64,000 nt of DNA from Solicola gregarius (GTDB lineage: Bacteria > Actinomycetota > Actinomycetes > Propionibacteriales > Nocardioidaceae): assembly GCF_025790165.1 (NCBI RefSeq), contig NZ_CP094970.1, positions 2,914,001 to 2,978,000 of the forward strand. Reading direction: 5' to 3'. Within the stretch, counting starts at the first letter, position 1; each line of letters starts with the position of its first letter. Under the pieces are notes generated by a model. That model was not told the origin of the DNA and did no database searches. It saw nothing but the letters and a program-made list of their open reading frames with translations. The translations under genes were made by a program, and so were the position numbers. Of the stretch, positions 7,818 through 16,090 are shown one piece after another.

Positions 7818-8756
7818 GTGTCCCAGCCGTACAACGAGCCCGAGCTCGAGCAGCCTGTCGAGGACGTCGCACCCGAGGGTGAGTCCGACCTCGAGCAGGA
7901 CGTCGAGGTCGACGAGGTCGAGATCGGGCTGGACGCTGCCCTCGAGGCGACCGAGACCGCCGGTGAGCCCGGCGAGCAGGCGTACGACCCCGCGGTCGAG
8001 GCCGAGGCGTCCGACGCCGACGTTGCCGATCCCGAGGCCGATGCTCTCGTCGAGGACGCGGCAGGCGAGCCCGAGGCAGCAGGCGAGGCCGGTGCCGATG
8101 AGGCGGAGGCGGCCGACGAGGCCGCGCCCGCGGCAGCGCCCGACCCGCTCGACGAGTTCCGCCAGGAGCTACGCAGCAAGCCGGGCGACTGGTTCGTCGT
8201 GCACACGTACTCCGGCATGGAGAACCGCGTCAAGGCGAACCTCGAGAACCGCGTGACCTCCCTGAACATGGAGGACTTCATCTTCGAGGTCATCGTGCCG
8301 ACCGAAGAGGTCGCCGAGATCAAGAACGGCCAGCGCAAGATGGTCAAGCGCACCGTTCTCCCCGGCTACGTCCTCGTGCGCATGGACCTCAACGACGAGT
8401 CGTGGGGCGCCGTACGCCACACGCCGTCGGTCACCGGCTTCGTGGGGCACTCCCACCAGCCGGTGCCGCTGAGCCTGGCCGAGGTCGAGAACATGCTCGC
8501 CCCGACCATCGAGCCGGAGGCCGAGCCCGAGGCCGCGGCCGGAGCCGGCTCCGAGCAGCAGGCGAAGACCCCGAAGGTCGAGTTCACCGACTTCGTGGTC
8601 GGCGACTCCGTCATGGTGGTCGACGGCCCGTTCGCGACGCTGCACGCAACGATCACCGAGATCAACGTCGACGCCGCCCGGGTCAAGGCCCTGGTGGAGA
8701 TCTTCGGCCGGGAGACGCCGGTCGAGCTCAGCTTCTCCCAGATCCAACGGGTCTGA
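7818..8756 (+). CDS. nusG: Transcription termination/antitermination factor NusG
   Basis: Binds RNA polymerase and couples it to Rho or ribosomes. The 312-aa protein is longer than the roughly 180-aa enterobacterial form because of an acidic, Ala/Glu/Asp-rich N-terminal extension of about 115 residues, usual in Actinobacteria. The NGN domain starts at [17 protein letters not shown] (about 123) and the C-terminal KOW domain at [18 protein letters not shown] (about 258). GTG 7818 begins the extension. It is followed by rplK and rplA in the conserved order. Confidence 0.96.
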   Translation: MSQPYNEPELEQPVEDVAPEGESDLEQDVEVDEVEIGLDAALEATETAGEPGEQAYDPAVEAEASDADVADPEADALVEDAAGEPEAAGEAGADEAEAADEAAPAAAPDPLDEFRQELRSKPGDWFVVHTYSGMENRVKANLENRVTSLNMEDFIFEVIVPTEEVAEIKNGQRKMVKRTVLPGYVLVRMDLNDESWGAVRHTPSVTGFVGHSHQPVPLSLAEVENMLAPTIEPEAEPEAAAGAGSEQQAKTPKVEFTDFVVGDSVMVVDGPFATLHATITEINVDAARVKALVEIFGRETPVELSFSQIQRV

Positions 8757-8801
8757 GACGCCGACGTACGCAACACCGAAAACCGAGACAAGGACCCCAC
8801 C

Positions 8802-9233
8802 ATGCCCCCCAAGAAGAAGATCGCCGCACTGGTCAAGGTGCAGCTCCAGGCCGGCTCCGCCACCCCGGCGCCGCCGGTCGGCACCGCGCTCGGCCCGCAC
8901 GGCGTCAACATCATGGAGTTCTGCAAGGCGTACAACGCCCAGACCGAATCCATGCGCGGCAACGTCGTCCCCGTCGAGATCACGATCTACGAGGACCGCT
9001 CGTTCGACTTCATCACCAAGACGCCGCCGGCGGCGGAGTTGATCAAGAAGGCGGCCGGACTCGCCAAGGGCTCGTCGGTCCCGCACAAGGACAAGGTCGG
9101 CAAGATCACCCGCGACCAGGTCCGCGAGATCGCGAGCACCAAGCTCCCCGACCTCAACGCCAACGACGTCGACGGCGCGATGAAGATCGTCGAGGGCACC
9201 GCCCGCTCGATGGGCGTCACCGTCGACGGCTGA
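8802..9233 (+). CDS. rplK: 50S ribosomal protein L11 (uL11)
   Basis: Forms the GTPase-associated centre with 23S rRNA; target of thiostrepton-class antibiotics and required for the stringent response. The 143-aa product has the proline-rich N-terminal domain [20 protein letters not shown] and the C-terminal RNA-binding domain ending SMGVTVDG. The ATG follows AAGGACC. Lies 45 nt after nusG. Confidence 0.97.
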   Translation: MPPKKKIAALVKVQLQAGSATPAPPVGTALGPHGVNIMEFCKAYNAQTESMRGNVVPVEITIYEDRSFDFITKTPPAAELIKKAAGLAKGSSVPHKDKVGKITRDQVREIASTKLPDLNANDVDGAMKIVEGTARSMGVTVDG

Positions 9234-9353
9234 CCCCGCACCGTCGGGAGTCGAAGCACACAACGCAACAACCGAACCGTGGTAGGGCGCACGCTGGCCC
9301 GCACACCACACCTGGTACGCCGCGCAGGCGGCGATGAGAGAGAGAAGAAGCCA

Positions 9354-10067
9354 GTGGCACAGCGCAGCAAGTCGTACAACGCGATCGCCAAGAAGATCGA
9401 CAGCGACGCCCTCTACAGCCCCGTCGACGCGGTGAAGCTCGCCAAGGAGTCGGGCAGCATCAACAAGTTCGACGCGACCATCGACGTCTCGATGCGTCTC
9501 GGTGTCGACCCGCGCAAGGCCGACCAGATGGTGCGCGGCACCGTCAACCTCCCCAACGGCACCGGCAAGACCTCGAGGGTCCTGGTCTTCGCCACCGGCG
9601 CCAATGCGGAAGCCGCCCGTGAGGCCGGCGCCGACTTCGTCGGCGACGACGACATGGTCGAGAAGGTCAGCGGCGGTTGGCTCGACTTCGACGCGGTCGT
9701 CGCGACGCCCGACATGATGGGCAAGGTCGGCCGTCTCGGTCGCGTCCTCGGTCCGCGCGGCCTGATGCCGAACCCGAAGACGGGCACCGTCACGACCGAC
9801 GTGAGCAAGGCCGTCGGCGACATCAAGGGCGGCAAGATCGAGTTCCGCGTCGATCGGCACGCCAACCTGCACTTCATCATCGGCAAGGCGTCGTTCTCCG
9901 AGCAGCAGCTCGCCGAGAACTACGCCGCCGCGCTCGACGAGGTGCTGCGACTCAAGCCGGCCAGCTCGAAGGGCCGCTACCTGCGCAAGGTGACGCTCTC
10001 GACCACGATGGGCCCGGGCATCCCGGTCGACCCGAACCGCACGCGCTCGGTCGCCGACGAGGACTGA
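9354..10067 (+). CDS. rplA: 50S ribosomal protein L1 (uL1)
   Basis: Forms the L1 stalk that guides release of deacylated tRNA, and often represses its own operon by binding mRNA. The 237-aa protein has the conserved [30 protein letters not shown] region (two adjacent motifs, about residues 120-148). GTG 9354 ([13 protein letters not shown]) was chosen because of the purine-rich GAGAGAGAAGAAG just upstream and homologous N-termini; the frame is open to 9279 but that part looks non-coding. Confidence 0.96.
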   Translation: MAQRSKSYNAIAKKIDSDALYSPVDAVKLAKESGSINKFDATIDVSMRLGVDPRKADQMVRGTVNLPNGTGKTSRVLVFATGANAEAAREAGADFVGDDDMVEKVSGGWLDFDAVVATPDMMGKVGRLGRVLGPRGLMPNPKTGTVTTDVSKAVGDIKGGKIEFRVDRHANLHFIIGKASFSEQQLAENYAAALDEVLRLKPASSKGRYLRKVTLSTTMGPGIPVDPNRTRSVADED

Positions 10068-10184
10068 CCCGGCAGATAGCGTTCGCGTACGTAGCACCAA
10101 AGGGGGAGGGCTGCGGCGGAACCGTTGGGTACGCTGGACCGTCATACGGACGCGAAACGATCACCGATGCTCAGGGGCAATCCG

Positions 10185-11030
10185 ATGAAGGTACGCAAGA
10201 CTCTGGTCGCGCTTGGCGCGGCCGCAACACTCTCCCTCACGGCGTGCGGCAACGCCGAGGACGTCGTCGGCGTTGACTCGTCGGTTGGCGGTGACTCCGC
10301 CGCGGCGCAGGCGTCCGGCGCCCTGACGCAGGACACCTTCGCCTCCTCGGTCTCCGACGCCCAGAGCAAGGCCCAGACGGCGCATCTGGAGATGGACATC
10401 GAGGCGTCGGGCATGGAGATCAGCGGGTCGGGCGACATGGCGATGGACCCCGAGTCCGACGACCCCAAGGACTCCAAGATGGCGATGACGATGGAGATGC
10501 CGATGATCGGCGATCTCGAGATGCGCCTCGTCGACGGCATTGCGTACGTCAACATGGGCTCGTACACGCAGGACAAGTTCGCCACGTTCGACCTGACCGA
10601 CGACAGCAACCCTCTCGGCACGTCGCTCGACGAGATCACCAAGCAGGCCGACCCGAACGCCATGGTCAAGCAGCTCTCCGGTTCCCTCAAGGACTTCGAG
10701 AAGACCGACGAGACCGAGGAGATCGACGGCGTCGAGGCGACGAAGTACGAGCTGACGATGGACGGCTCCGAGCTCGGCGGCATGATGCAGCAGGCCGAGG
10801 GCAGCTCGCTGAGTGGTGGCAGCGTCGATATGCCGAAGAAGGTCGTCGCGTACGTCTGGATCGGTGACGACGACCTCCTCCGCAAGATGACGATGGACCT
10901 CGACTCGGGTTCCATGCCGATGAGCATGGAGATGACGTTCACCAAGTGGGGCGAGCCCGTCGAGGTCGAGGCGCCGCCCGCGGACGAGACCATCGACGGC
11001 TCGGAGCTCGACCTCGGCACCACGATGTGA
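10185..11030 (+). CDS. LppX/LprAFG-like lipoprotein
   Basis: 281-aa exported lipoprotein. MKVRKTLVALGAAATLSLTAC gives a positively charged start, a hydrophobic core and lipobox L-T-A-C. The mature part is acidic and methionine-rich (SKMAMTMEMPMIG) and has the alternating DGIAYV, VEATKYELTMDG and VWIGDDDLLRKM strands of the LppX/LprG fold, which binds lipids or glycolipids in mycobacteria. ATG 10185 has GGGG upstream. It stands alone after rplA; a link to the nearby Mce importer is possible but unproven. Confidence 0.7.
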   Translation: MKVRKTLVALGAAATLSLTACGNAEDVVGVDSSVGGDSAAAQASGALTQDTFASSVSDAQSKAQTAHLEMDIEASGMEISGSGDMAMDPESDDPKDSKMAMTMEMPMIGDLEMRLVDGIAYVNMGSYTQDKFATFDLTDDSNPLGTSLDEITKQADPNAMVKQLSGSLKDFEKTDETEEIDGVEATKYELTMDGSELGGMMQQAEGSSLSGGSVDMPKKVVAYVWIGDDDLLRKMTMDLDSGSMPMSMEMTFTKWGEPVEVEAPPADETIDGSELDLGTTM

Positions 11031-11032
11031 CG

Positions 11033-11386
11033 ATGGCCCGAACGTCTCGGATCGACGCGACCGGCGCGCCAGTCGTCGCGGGTAGCGTCGGCCTGCTGCT
11101 CGGCTGGCTGGTCAGCGGCATCGCGTACGCGAGCGGGCCGCTGCCCGACGCGCTGTGCGCGCTGGTGTGGCTGCTGGTGGCGGGCGGCATCGCGTACTGG
11201 CTCTATCAGCGGATGACCGGGCCGTACGCCGACTGGACCGACGACAAGCTGGTCAACACGCGCCTCGGCAGGTGGATCGTGACGGTCGCCGCGCTGCTCG
11301 CGCTGGTGACGGTCATCCGCATCATCACCGGCATCGGCAACGACGACGACCTCGGCCTGATGCTCTGGGGCTTCCAGCCGCTCTAG
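11033..11386 (+). CDS. Small membrane protein of unknown function
   Basis: Not recognised. 117 aa with three likely membrane segments: PVVAGSVGLLLGWLVSGIAYA, LCALVWLLVAGGIAYWLY and WIVTVAALLALVTVIRIITG (each read as one segment). ATG 11033 lies 2 nt after the stop of the LppX-like gene, so the two are probably co-translated and perhaps function together. A short acidic patch (GNDDDLG) precedes the C-terminus. Confidence 0.65.
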   Translation: MARTSRIDATGAPVVAGSVGLLLGWLVSGIAYASGPLPDALCALVWLLVAGGIAYWLYQRMTGPYADWTDDKLVNTRLGRWIVTVAALLALVTVIRIITGIGNDDDLGLMLWGFQPL

Positions 11387-11407
11387 CCGCCCGCCCGGTG
11401 AGCCGCC

Positions 11408-11478
11408 CGCCCCGTGAGCCGCCCGCTCGTGCGGCGACACGCCGGCGTTTCCCACAAGAGCGTGCGGCCCACGGGGCG
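11408..11478. repeat. Nested-palindrome repeat, copy 2, at the 3' end of the first DUF559 gene
   Basis: Outer arms 11408-11427 and 11459-11478 pair at 18 of 20 positions; the core GACACGCCGGCGTTTC lies inside. It ends one base before the stop codon of the minus-strand nuclease gene. It aligns in direct orientation with the copy at 12537 with about eight differences over 61 positions. A short GTGAGCCGCCCG duplication sits on its left side. Confidence 0.85.
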
Positions 11479-11479
11479 C

Positions 11480-12469
11480 TCAGTCCCAGCGGCGGCCGGG
11501 AGGCCAGGTCCGCCACCACGCCGGCTTCTCGGTCGTCCAGGTTTGCCGACCCATCGAGTGCGCACGCTCGAAACCCAGCCGGAGCCGTTGCCGGGTTTCA
11601 GGACGCTCGCTGCGGCTGAGCTGGGCCGAGCCGATACGCACCACCGCCGACCCGTGGTTCTCCAGCGCTTCTTCGCGGACGTTGTCGGCATTGTGTACGC
11701 CGATGTCGCGGTGGTCGCCGCCATCGGACTCGATCACGAGACCCGAGTCGGGATCGAGCAGGTCGGGGATCCCAAGCAGCTTCTCGCGTTGGTCGAACAC
11801 CGGCACGTTGACGTGCCAGGTCTCGATGCCGAGAGTCTCGGTCGCGAGGACGCGGGTACGCGTCTCCCAGGGGCTTGCCGATCTGGTGCTCAAGTGAGCG
11901 AGTGCCCATCGAGCCTGAACCCGACCCCGAGTCTTCACGTGCGCGTCGAAGACGGCTCGTACGTTCCCGGCCGCTGTCCGGGCTTGCTCGATGATCGTGC
12001 TCGTCGCCATTTCGACCGCCACCAGGGCCTCGATGCGGTTCGGTGCGTCCAGCATGTCGTCGTAGGCCGCGCGGGCGATGGTCGCGACGACGACGTCGTC
12101 GAGGTCAACCACCTCGCCGGGGACCCAACGCCTCTCGCGCGGTCGTGTGCCTGGCTGGCGGCGCAGCCGAGCGCCAGGGCCGCACAAGAACGTCACCGGC
12201 AAATCCTTGCCGTACCGTTCGCCGTCGCAATAGGCCTGGCCCTGCAGCCATCGCGATGCCCACCCGGTCAGCACGCAGCCGTCGGTCATCAACCCGAGGG
12301 CGTCGGCGATTCGGGTGGCGGGCTGGTCGATGGAGATTCCCGCAGGGCGACGCAGCCCGCGAAAGGGGGTCTCGTACTGCTCGCCCCGAAGAGCCCACGC
12401 GGTAACACCGTCGTCGCGAAGCCTGGACGTGCGTCGGGTCAGCTGGGGGACGTACGAAATGTCGCGCAT
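11480..12469 (-). CDS. DUF559-type (Vsr-like) endonuclease domain protein, cassette 1
   Basis: 329 aa. The C-terminal half fits a PD-(D/E)xK/Vsr-like nuclease of the DUF559 type: Glu202 in [11 protein letters not shown], Asp236 in [11 protein letters not shown], then Glu247-x-Asp249-Gly in [10 protein letters not shown]. The N-terminal half, about residues 1-190, resembles the regulator-like domain usual in actinobacterial members, but has no clear partner toxin next door. ATG 12469 has no Shine-Dalgarno and may be leaderless. The gene is bounded on both sides by hairpins of one family, and its leader shares motifs with the gene at 45979. Codon use is somewhat less biased than that of the ribosomal genes around it, consistent with transfer. 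Confidence 0.7.
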   Translation of the reverse strand: MRDISYVPQLTRRTSRLRDDGVTAWALRGEQYETPFRGLRRPAGISIDQPATRIADALGLMTDGCVLTGWASRWLQGQAYCDGERYGKDLPVTFLCGPGARLRRQPGTRPRERRWVPGEVVDLDDVVVATIARAAYDDMLDAPNRIEALVAVEMATSTIIEQARTAAGNVRAVFDAHVKTRGRVQARWALAHLSTRSASPWETRTRVLATETLGIETWHVNVPVFDQREKLLGIPDLLDPDSGLVIESDGGDHRDIGVHNADNVREEALENHGSAVVRIGSAQLSRSERPETRQRLRLGFERAHSMGRQTWTTEKPAWWRTWPPGRRWD

Positions 12470-12536
12470 ACTGGCAATGTGCCGCCGCGGAACTCGATCG
12501 GCGCGCGTATCCACAGGCACGCACAGCCCAATCTGC
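12470..12536 (-). promoter_or_regulatory. Conserved leader of nuclease cassette 1
   Basis: On the minus strand, reading towards the gene: CAGATTGGGCTGTG (12535-12522), TGTGGATAC (12515-12507, one mismatch to the DnaA box complement TGTGGATAA), TCGAGTT (12497-12491) and CATTG (12479-12475), then ATG. The same blocks in the same order precede the nuclease gene at 45979. Confidence 0.7.
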
Positions 12537-12593
12537 TGAGCCCCACGCTCGTGCGGCGACACGCGGGCGTGTCGCACAACAGCGTGCGGCTCA
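12537..12593. repeat. Nested-palindrome repeat, copy 3, upstream of the first DUF559 gene
   Basis: Outer arms 12537-12549 and 12581-12593 pair with one mismatch; the inner stem GCGACACGC (12556-12564) and GCGTGTCGC (12567-12575) is perfect with a GG loop. Here the flanking genes diverge, so a simple terminator role does not explain it. It ends 5 bp before the rplJ -35 box. Confidence 0.85.
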
Positions 12594-12598
12594 CGGAT

Positions 12599-12628
12599 TT
12601 GGCGTGAGCGCTGCCCACCCGATATGCT
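12599..12628 (+). promoter_or_regulatory. Promoter of rplJ-rplL
   Basis: TTGGCG (12599-12604), 18-bp spacer, TATGCT (12623-12628). It would give an untranslated leader of roughly 180 nt before rplJ. Confidence 0.65.
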
Positions 12629-12813
12629 GGCCGCTGCCGAAGACCGCTGGTCATGACGAAGGTCCCATTCAGGTGGGCGGCCCGCGCAGGACACTGAATC
12701 GCAAGACGTCTCGTACGTCTTTCGCCCCGTGCGCCTGCGCCGGGGCTTCTTTCCTGTCCGGGCCCCTCGTACGCCAGCTCATTCGGCGCAACCGACGAAT
12801 GAGAAGGAGACCC
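12629..12813 (+). promoter_or_regulatory. rplJ leader (probable L10 autoregulatory leader) with attenuator-like hairpin
   Basis: Contains GCCCCG (12724-12729) pairing with CGGGGC (12741-12746), followed by TTCTTT (12747-12752), which looks like an intrinsic terminator inside the leader. L10-L12 leaders are a known class of ribosomal-protein-binding mRNA elements; this assignment rests on position and hairpin, not on a covariance match. The strong ribosome binding site AGAAGGAGA closes the leader. The 344-nt gap from 12470 holds no gene. Confidence 0.5.
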
Positions 12814-13423
12814 ATGGCGCGCCAGGACAAGGCAGCCGCGGTCGCCGAGCTCGCTGAGGAGTTCCGCAGCAGCAACGGTGCCGTGCTGACCGAGTACCGC
12901 GGTCTCACCGTGAAGCAGCTGCAGGATCTGCGGCGCTCGCTCGGTGAGGACGTCAGCTACGCCGTGGTGAAGAACACCCTGACCAAGATCGCGGCCCGCG
13001 AAGCCGGCGTCGATGCCTTCGACGACCTGCTCACCGGACCCTCGGCCATCGCCTTCATCAAGGGCGACCCGGTCGAGGCCGCGAAGGGTCTGCGTGACTT
13101 CGCCAAGGCGAACCAACCTCTCGTGATCAAGGGTGGCGTGCTCGACGGCAAGTCGCTCGATGCCGATGAGATCAAGAAGCTGGCCGACCTCGAAGTCGCG
13201 CGAGGTCCTCCTCGCCAAGCTCGCAGGTGACATGAAGGCCAGCCTCAGCCAGGCCGCCGCGCTCTTCAACGCCCCGTTGGCCCAAGCGGCCCGCGCGGTC
13301 GGAGCGCTGCAGACCAAGGCCGAGTCCGACCCGTCCGTGATCGCCGGCGCGGGCGAGGCCCAGTCCGAGGAGCCCGCCGCCGCGCCGGCCGACGACGCCG
13401 CCGAGGCCGAGTCGAAGGACTGA
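12814..13423 (+). CDS. rplJ: 50S ribosomal protein L10 (uL10), with an apparent one-base frameshift
   Basis: Base of the L12 stalk. The first frame encodes [17 protein letters not shown] to KKLADLE and then runs into [11 protein letters not shown] and a stop at 13230. The +1-shifted frame continues the normal protein: [19 protein letters not shown] to the Ala/Glu-rich tail ending AEAESKD at 13423. Removing one A of 13193-13194 restores LESREVLL and a 202-aa L10 of normal length. As read, the product would be 138 aa and lack the L12-binding helix. L10 stalk function is needed for growth, so a sequencing insertion is the simplest explanation; a real or programmed shift is less likely. Confidence 0.9.
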
Positions 13424-13475
13424 CCGCACCACCCTCACGTACCAAGCACCACCACCCCAGGAAGGAACCGCCACC

Positions 13476-13868
13476 ATGGCGAAACTGAGCACCGACGAGC
13501 TGCTGGACACGTTCAAGGAGATGACCCTCCTCGAGCTCAGCGAGTTCGTGAAGCAGTTCGAGGACACGTTCGACGTCACCGCAGCCGCGCCCGTCGCGGC
13601 CGTTGCCGCCGCCCCGGCCGCCGGAGGCAATGCCGCCGACGAGGCCGCTGCCGAGCAGGACGAGTTCGACGTGGTCCTCGAGGCCGCCGGCGACAAGAAG
13701 ATCCAGGTCATCAAGGAGGTCCGCGGACTCACCAGCCTCGGCCTCAAGGAGGCCAAGGACCTCGTCGAGGGCGCGCCGAAGGCCATCGTCGAGAAGGTCA
13801 ACAAGGAGGCCGCCGAGAAGGCCAAGGAGGCCCTCGAGGGCGCCGGGGCCACCGTCTCGGTCAAGTGA
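13476..13868 (+). CDS. rplL: 50S ribosomal protein L7/L12 (bL12)
   Basis: Multicopy stalk protein that recruits translational GTPases. The 130-aa protein has the N-terminal dimerisation and L10-binding part ([20 protein letters not shown]), an Ala-rich hinge around residues 38-58, and the C-terminal factor-binding domain ([21 protein letters not shown]). GGAAGGA precedes the ATG. Lies 52 nt behind rplJ in the same transcript. Confidence 0.97.
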   Translation: MAKLSTDELLDTFKEMTLLELSEFVKQFEDTFDVTAAAPVAAVAAAPAAGGNAADEAAAEQDEFDVVLEAAGDKKIQVIKEVRGLTSLGLKEAKDLVEGAPKAIVEKVNKEAAEKAKEALEGAGATVSVK

Positions 13869-13896
13869 CATCGCACGGGCTGCTCGCAGCCTGAGG

Positions 13897-13931
13897 ACGG
13901 GCGGCCAGCCATTGCGGCTGGCCGCCCGTTT
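13897..13931 (+). terminator. Intrinsic terminator after rplL
   Basis: Perfect 14-bp stem: 13897-13910 with 13916-13929, loop ATTGC, followed by TTTC. It separates the rplJL transcript from the mce operon. The rest of the 323-nt gap (13869-14191) holds only the promoter below. Confidence 0.9.
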
Positions 13932-13983
13932 CGCGTACCTACGTGCCCCCCGCAACGGTGCGGTAACACCACGACACCGGGGG

Positions 13984-14013
13984 TTGTAACCCCGGGTTAC
14001 CGTCAGGTAGCAT
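13984..14013 (+). promoter_or_regulatory. Candidate promoter of the mce operon
   Basis: TTGTAA (13984-13989), 18-bp spacer, TAGCAT (14008-14013). A near-palindrome CCGGGGGTT/AACCCCGG (13977-13995) overlaps the -35 box and could bind a regulator. Confidence 0.45.
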
Positions 14014-14191
14014 CCACGCTTGATTAGGATGCGCGTCACACGCCATCCGGGAGTAGCCGCAGAGATCGACGTGTCGGCAAGGGCGCGAGACACAAGTTCG
14101 TGACGGGCCGCGTGGCCCGAGCACAAAGAAAACCCAGGGGTGCGGACGCCGCAGTGCGGCGGCCGCACCGTGCAGGCAAGGAGGCACGTGC

Positions 14192-15151
14192 GTGGGTGTA
14201 GCAGTGCAGGTCGAAGGGCTCACGAAGTCCTTCGGCAACCAGCTCATCTGGGGCGATGTCACCCTCACGCTGCCACCCGGCGAGATCTCGGTGATCCTCG
14301 GGCCGTCGGGCACCGGTAAGTCCGTTTTCCTGAAGACCCTGATCGGTTTGCTCAAGCCCGACCGGGGCTCGGTGGTCATCGAGGGCACCGACGTCGCCAC
14401 CTGCAAGGAGAAGGAGCTCTACGAGATCCGCAAGCTGTTCGGCGTGCTGTTCCAGGACGGCGCGATGTTCGGCTCGATGAACCTCTACGACAACGTCGCC
14501 TTCCCGCTGCGCGAGCACACCAAGAAGCCCGAGTCCGAGATCCGTCAGATCGTGATGGAGAAGATGGAGATGGTCGGCCTGGTCGGGGCCGAGACCAAGC
14601 TCCCCGGTGAGATCTCCGGCGGTATGCGCAAGCGCGCCGGCATCGCCCGCGGCCTGGTGCTCGAGCCCGAGATCATCCTGTTCGACGAGCCCGACTCCGG
14701 CCTCGATCCCGTACGTACCGCGCTGATCAGCCAGCTGATCATCGATCTCAACTCGCAGATCGACGCGACGTTCCTGATCGTCACCCACGACATCAACACC
14801 GCGCGTACCGTGCCCGACAACATCGGCATGCTCTATCACCAGCACCTCGCGATGTTCGGTCACCGCGAGATGCTGCTGTCCAGCGACCAGCCCGCCGTAC
14901 GCCAGTTCCTGAACGCGCAGAAGGCCGGCCCGATCGGCATGACCGAGGAGAAGGACGAGGACGAGCTCGCCCAAGAGGCGCACTACGAGATGCCGCCGCT
15001 CCCGCCGATCCCGATGCAGGTGATGCCGTCCGACGGCAGGCCGCGCCGCGGGCAGCGTCCTCCCGGCGAATGGTGCCGGCAGAACGGTGTCACACCGCCT
15101 CCGGGCTCGTTCCGCCAGACGATGTCGATGGCGCCCGGTGGTGCTGCGTGA
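14192..15151 (+). CDS. mceG: Mce lipid-import ABC transporter ATPase (MceG/Mkl)
   Basis: Cytoplasmic ATPase that should power the YrbE permeases encoded next. 319 aa with Walker A GPSGTGKS at 37-44, Q-loop LFQDG near 86-90, signature ISGGMRKRAG at 141-150, Walker B IILFDEPDSGLDP at 161-173 and H-loop THD at 198-200. A proline-rich C-terminal tail of about 70 residues follows. GTG 14192 has AAGGAGG upstream. In mycobacteria mkl also lies between rplL and rpoB but apart from its mce genes; here it heads the whole operon. Confidence 0.92.
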   Translation: MGVAVQVEGLTKSFGNQLIWGDVTLTLPPGEISVILGPSGTGKSVFLKTLIGLLKPDRGSVVIEGTDVATCKEKELYEIRKLFGVLFQDGAMFGSMNLYDNVAFPLREHTKKPESEIRQIVMEKMEMVGLVGAETKLPGEISGGMRKRAGIARGLVLEPEIILFDEPDSGLDPVRTALISQLIIDLNSQIDATFLIVTHDINTARTVPDNIGMLYHQHLAMFGHREMLLSSDQPAVRQFLNAQKAGPIGMTEEKDEDELAQEAHYEMPPLPPIPMQVMPSDGRPRRGQRPPGEWCRQNGVTPPPGSFRQTMSMAPGGAA

Positions 15152-15305
15152 GCTCAGTGCCCCGGCCACCAACGCACACCCTGTTGCGCGACGCCCGGAC
15201 GGGCGCCTCGCTGCGTTCTCGTCGGTCGAAGGTGGATCGGCACCGACTTCCCTTCTCGGCCTTGCGATGCATCCCGCCGGACGCCGCTCTCGACGGGCAG
15301 CGTTG

Positions 15306-16088
15306 ATGGCCGGGGCACTAAACGCCGTCGCGAGGCCCATCGGGGTCGCGGGCAGCCTCTTCGCCTTCGGGCTCGATGTCATCGTCTCGATCTTTCGTCG
15401 CCCGTTCCAGCTGCGCGAGTTCCTGAACCAAGCGTGGTTCATCGCGTCGGTCACGATCTTCCCGACCGCCCTGGTCGCGATCCCGTTCGGTGCGGTGATC
15501 GCGCTGCAGACGGGCTCGCTGATCAGCCAGTTCGGCGCCCAGTCGTTCACCGGCTCCGCAGCGGTGATCGCGATCGTACGCAACGCCGGGCCGATCGCCA
15601 CGGCCCTGATGGTCGCCGGCGCCGGTGGCTCGGCGATCGCCGCCGACCTCGGAGCGCGCAAGATCCGCGAGGAGCTCGACGCGATGCAGGTGCTGGGCAT
15701 CGACCCGATCCAGCGCCTGGTCGTACCCCGGGTGCTCGCCTGCATGCTGGTCGCAGTCTTCCTCAACGGCCTGGTCAGCATCGTCGGCGTGATCGGCGGG
15801 TACGCGTTCAACGTCATCCTGCAAGGGGGTACGCCCGGCGCGTACCTCGCCTCGTTCACTGCGCTGGCCCAGTTACCCGATCTCTGGCAAGGGATGGCGA
15901 AGGCGCTCGTCTTCGGTCTGGTCGCCGCGGTCGTCGCTGCCTACAAGGGCATGAACGCGAAGGGCGGACCGAAGGGTGTCGGTGACGCCGTGAACGAAGC
16001 CGTGGTGATCACGTTCATGTTGCTGTTCGTGATCAACTTCTTCATGTCTGCCATGTACTTCCAGATCGTGCCCGAGAAGGCGATATAG
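15306..16088 (+). CDS. yrbEA: Mce permease YrbEA (MlaE/DUF140 family)
   Basis: Membrane subunit of the Mce transporter, homologous to MlaE. 260 aa with about five hydrophobic segments, the EELDAMQVLGIDPIQRLVVPR coupling region (EExDAMxVxGIDP), and GAGGSAIAADLGARKIREEL before it, typical of the family. ATG 15306 gives the normal length; the frame is open further upstream through the 154-nt gap, but that part lacks family similarity. Two nucleotides separate it from yrbEB. Confidence 0.9.
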   Translation: MAGALNAVARPIGVAGSLFAFGLDVIVSIFRRPFQLREFLNQAWFIASVTIFPTALVAIPFGAVIALQTGSLISQFGAQSFTGSAAVIAIVRNAGPIATALMVAGAGGSAIAADLGARKIREELDAMQVLGIDPIQRLVVPRVLACMLVAVFLNGLVSIVGVIGGYAFNVILQGGTPGAYLASFTALAQLPDLWQGMAKALVFGLVAAVVAAYKGMNAKGGPKGVGDAVNEAVVITFMLLFVINFFMSAMYFQIVPEKAI

Positions 16089-16090
16089 CC

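Noticed and set aside
11408-12593. Reading the hairpins at both ends of the nuclease genes as ordinary terminators
   Set aside because: The copies at 12537 and 45851 lie on the 5' side of the nuclease genes; at 12537 the genes diverge and at 45851 a tuf terminator already exists.
13193-13194. Programmed ribosomal frameshifting in rplJ
   Set aside because: No slippery sequence or stimulatory structure is visible, and known L10 genes do not use recoding; an indel error is simpler.
15152-15305. N-terminal extension of YrbEA or an extra small gene after mceG
   Set aside because: The frame is open, but the sequence has no family similarity, no ribosome binding site at earlier starts, and ATG 15306 gives the normal length.
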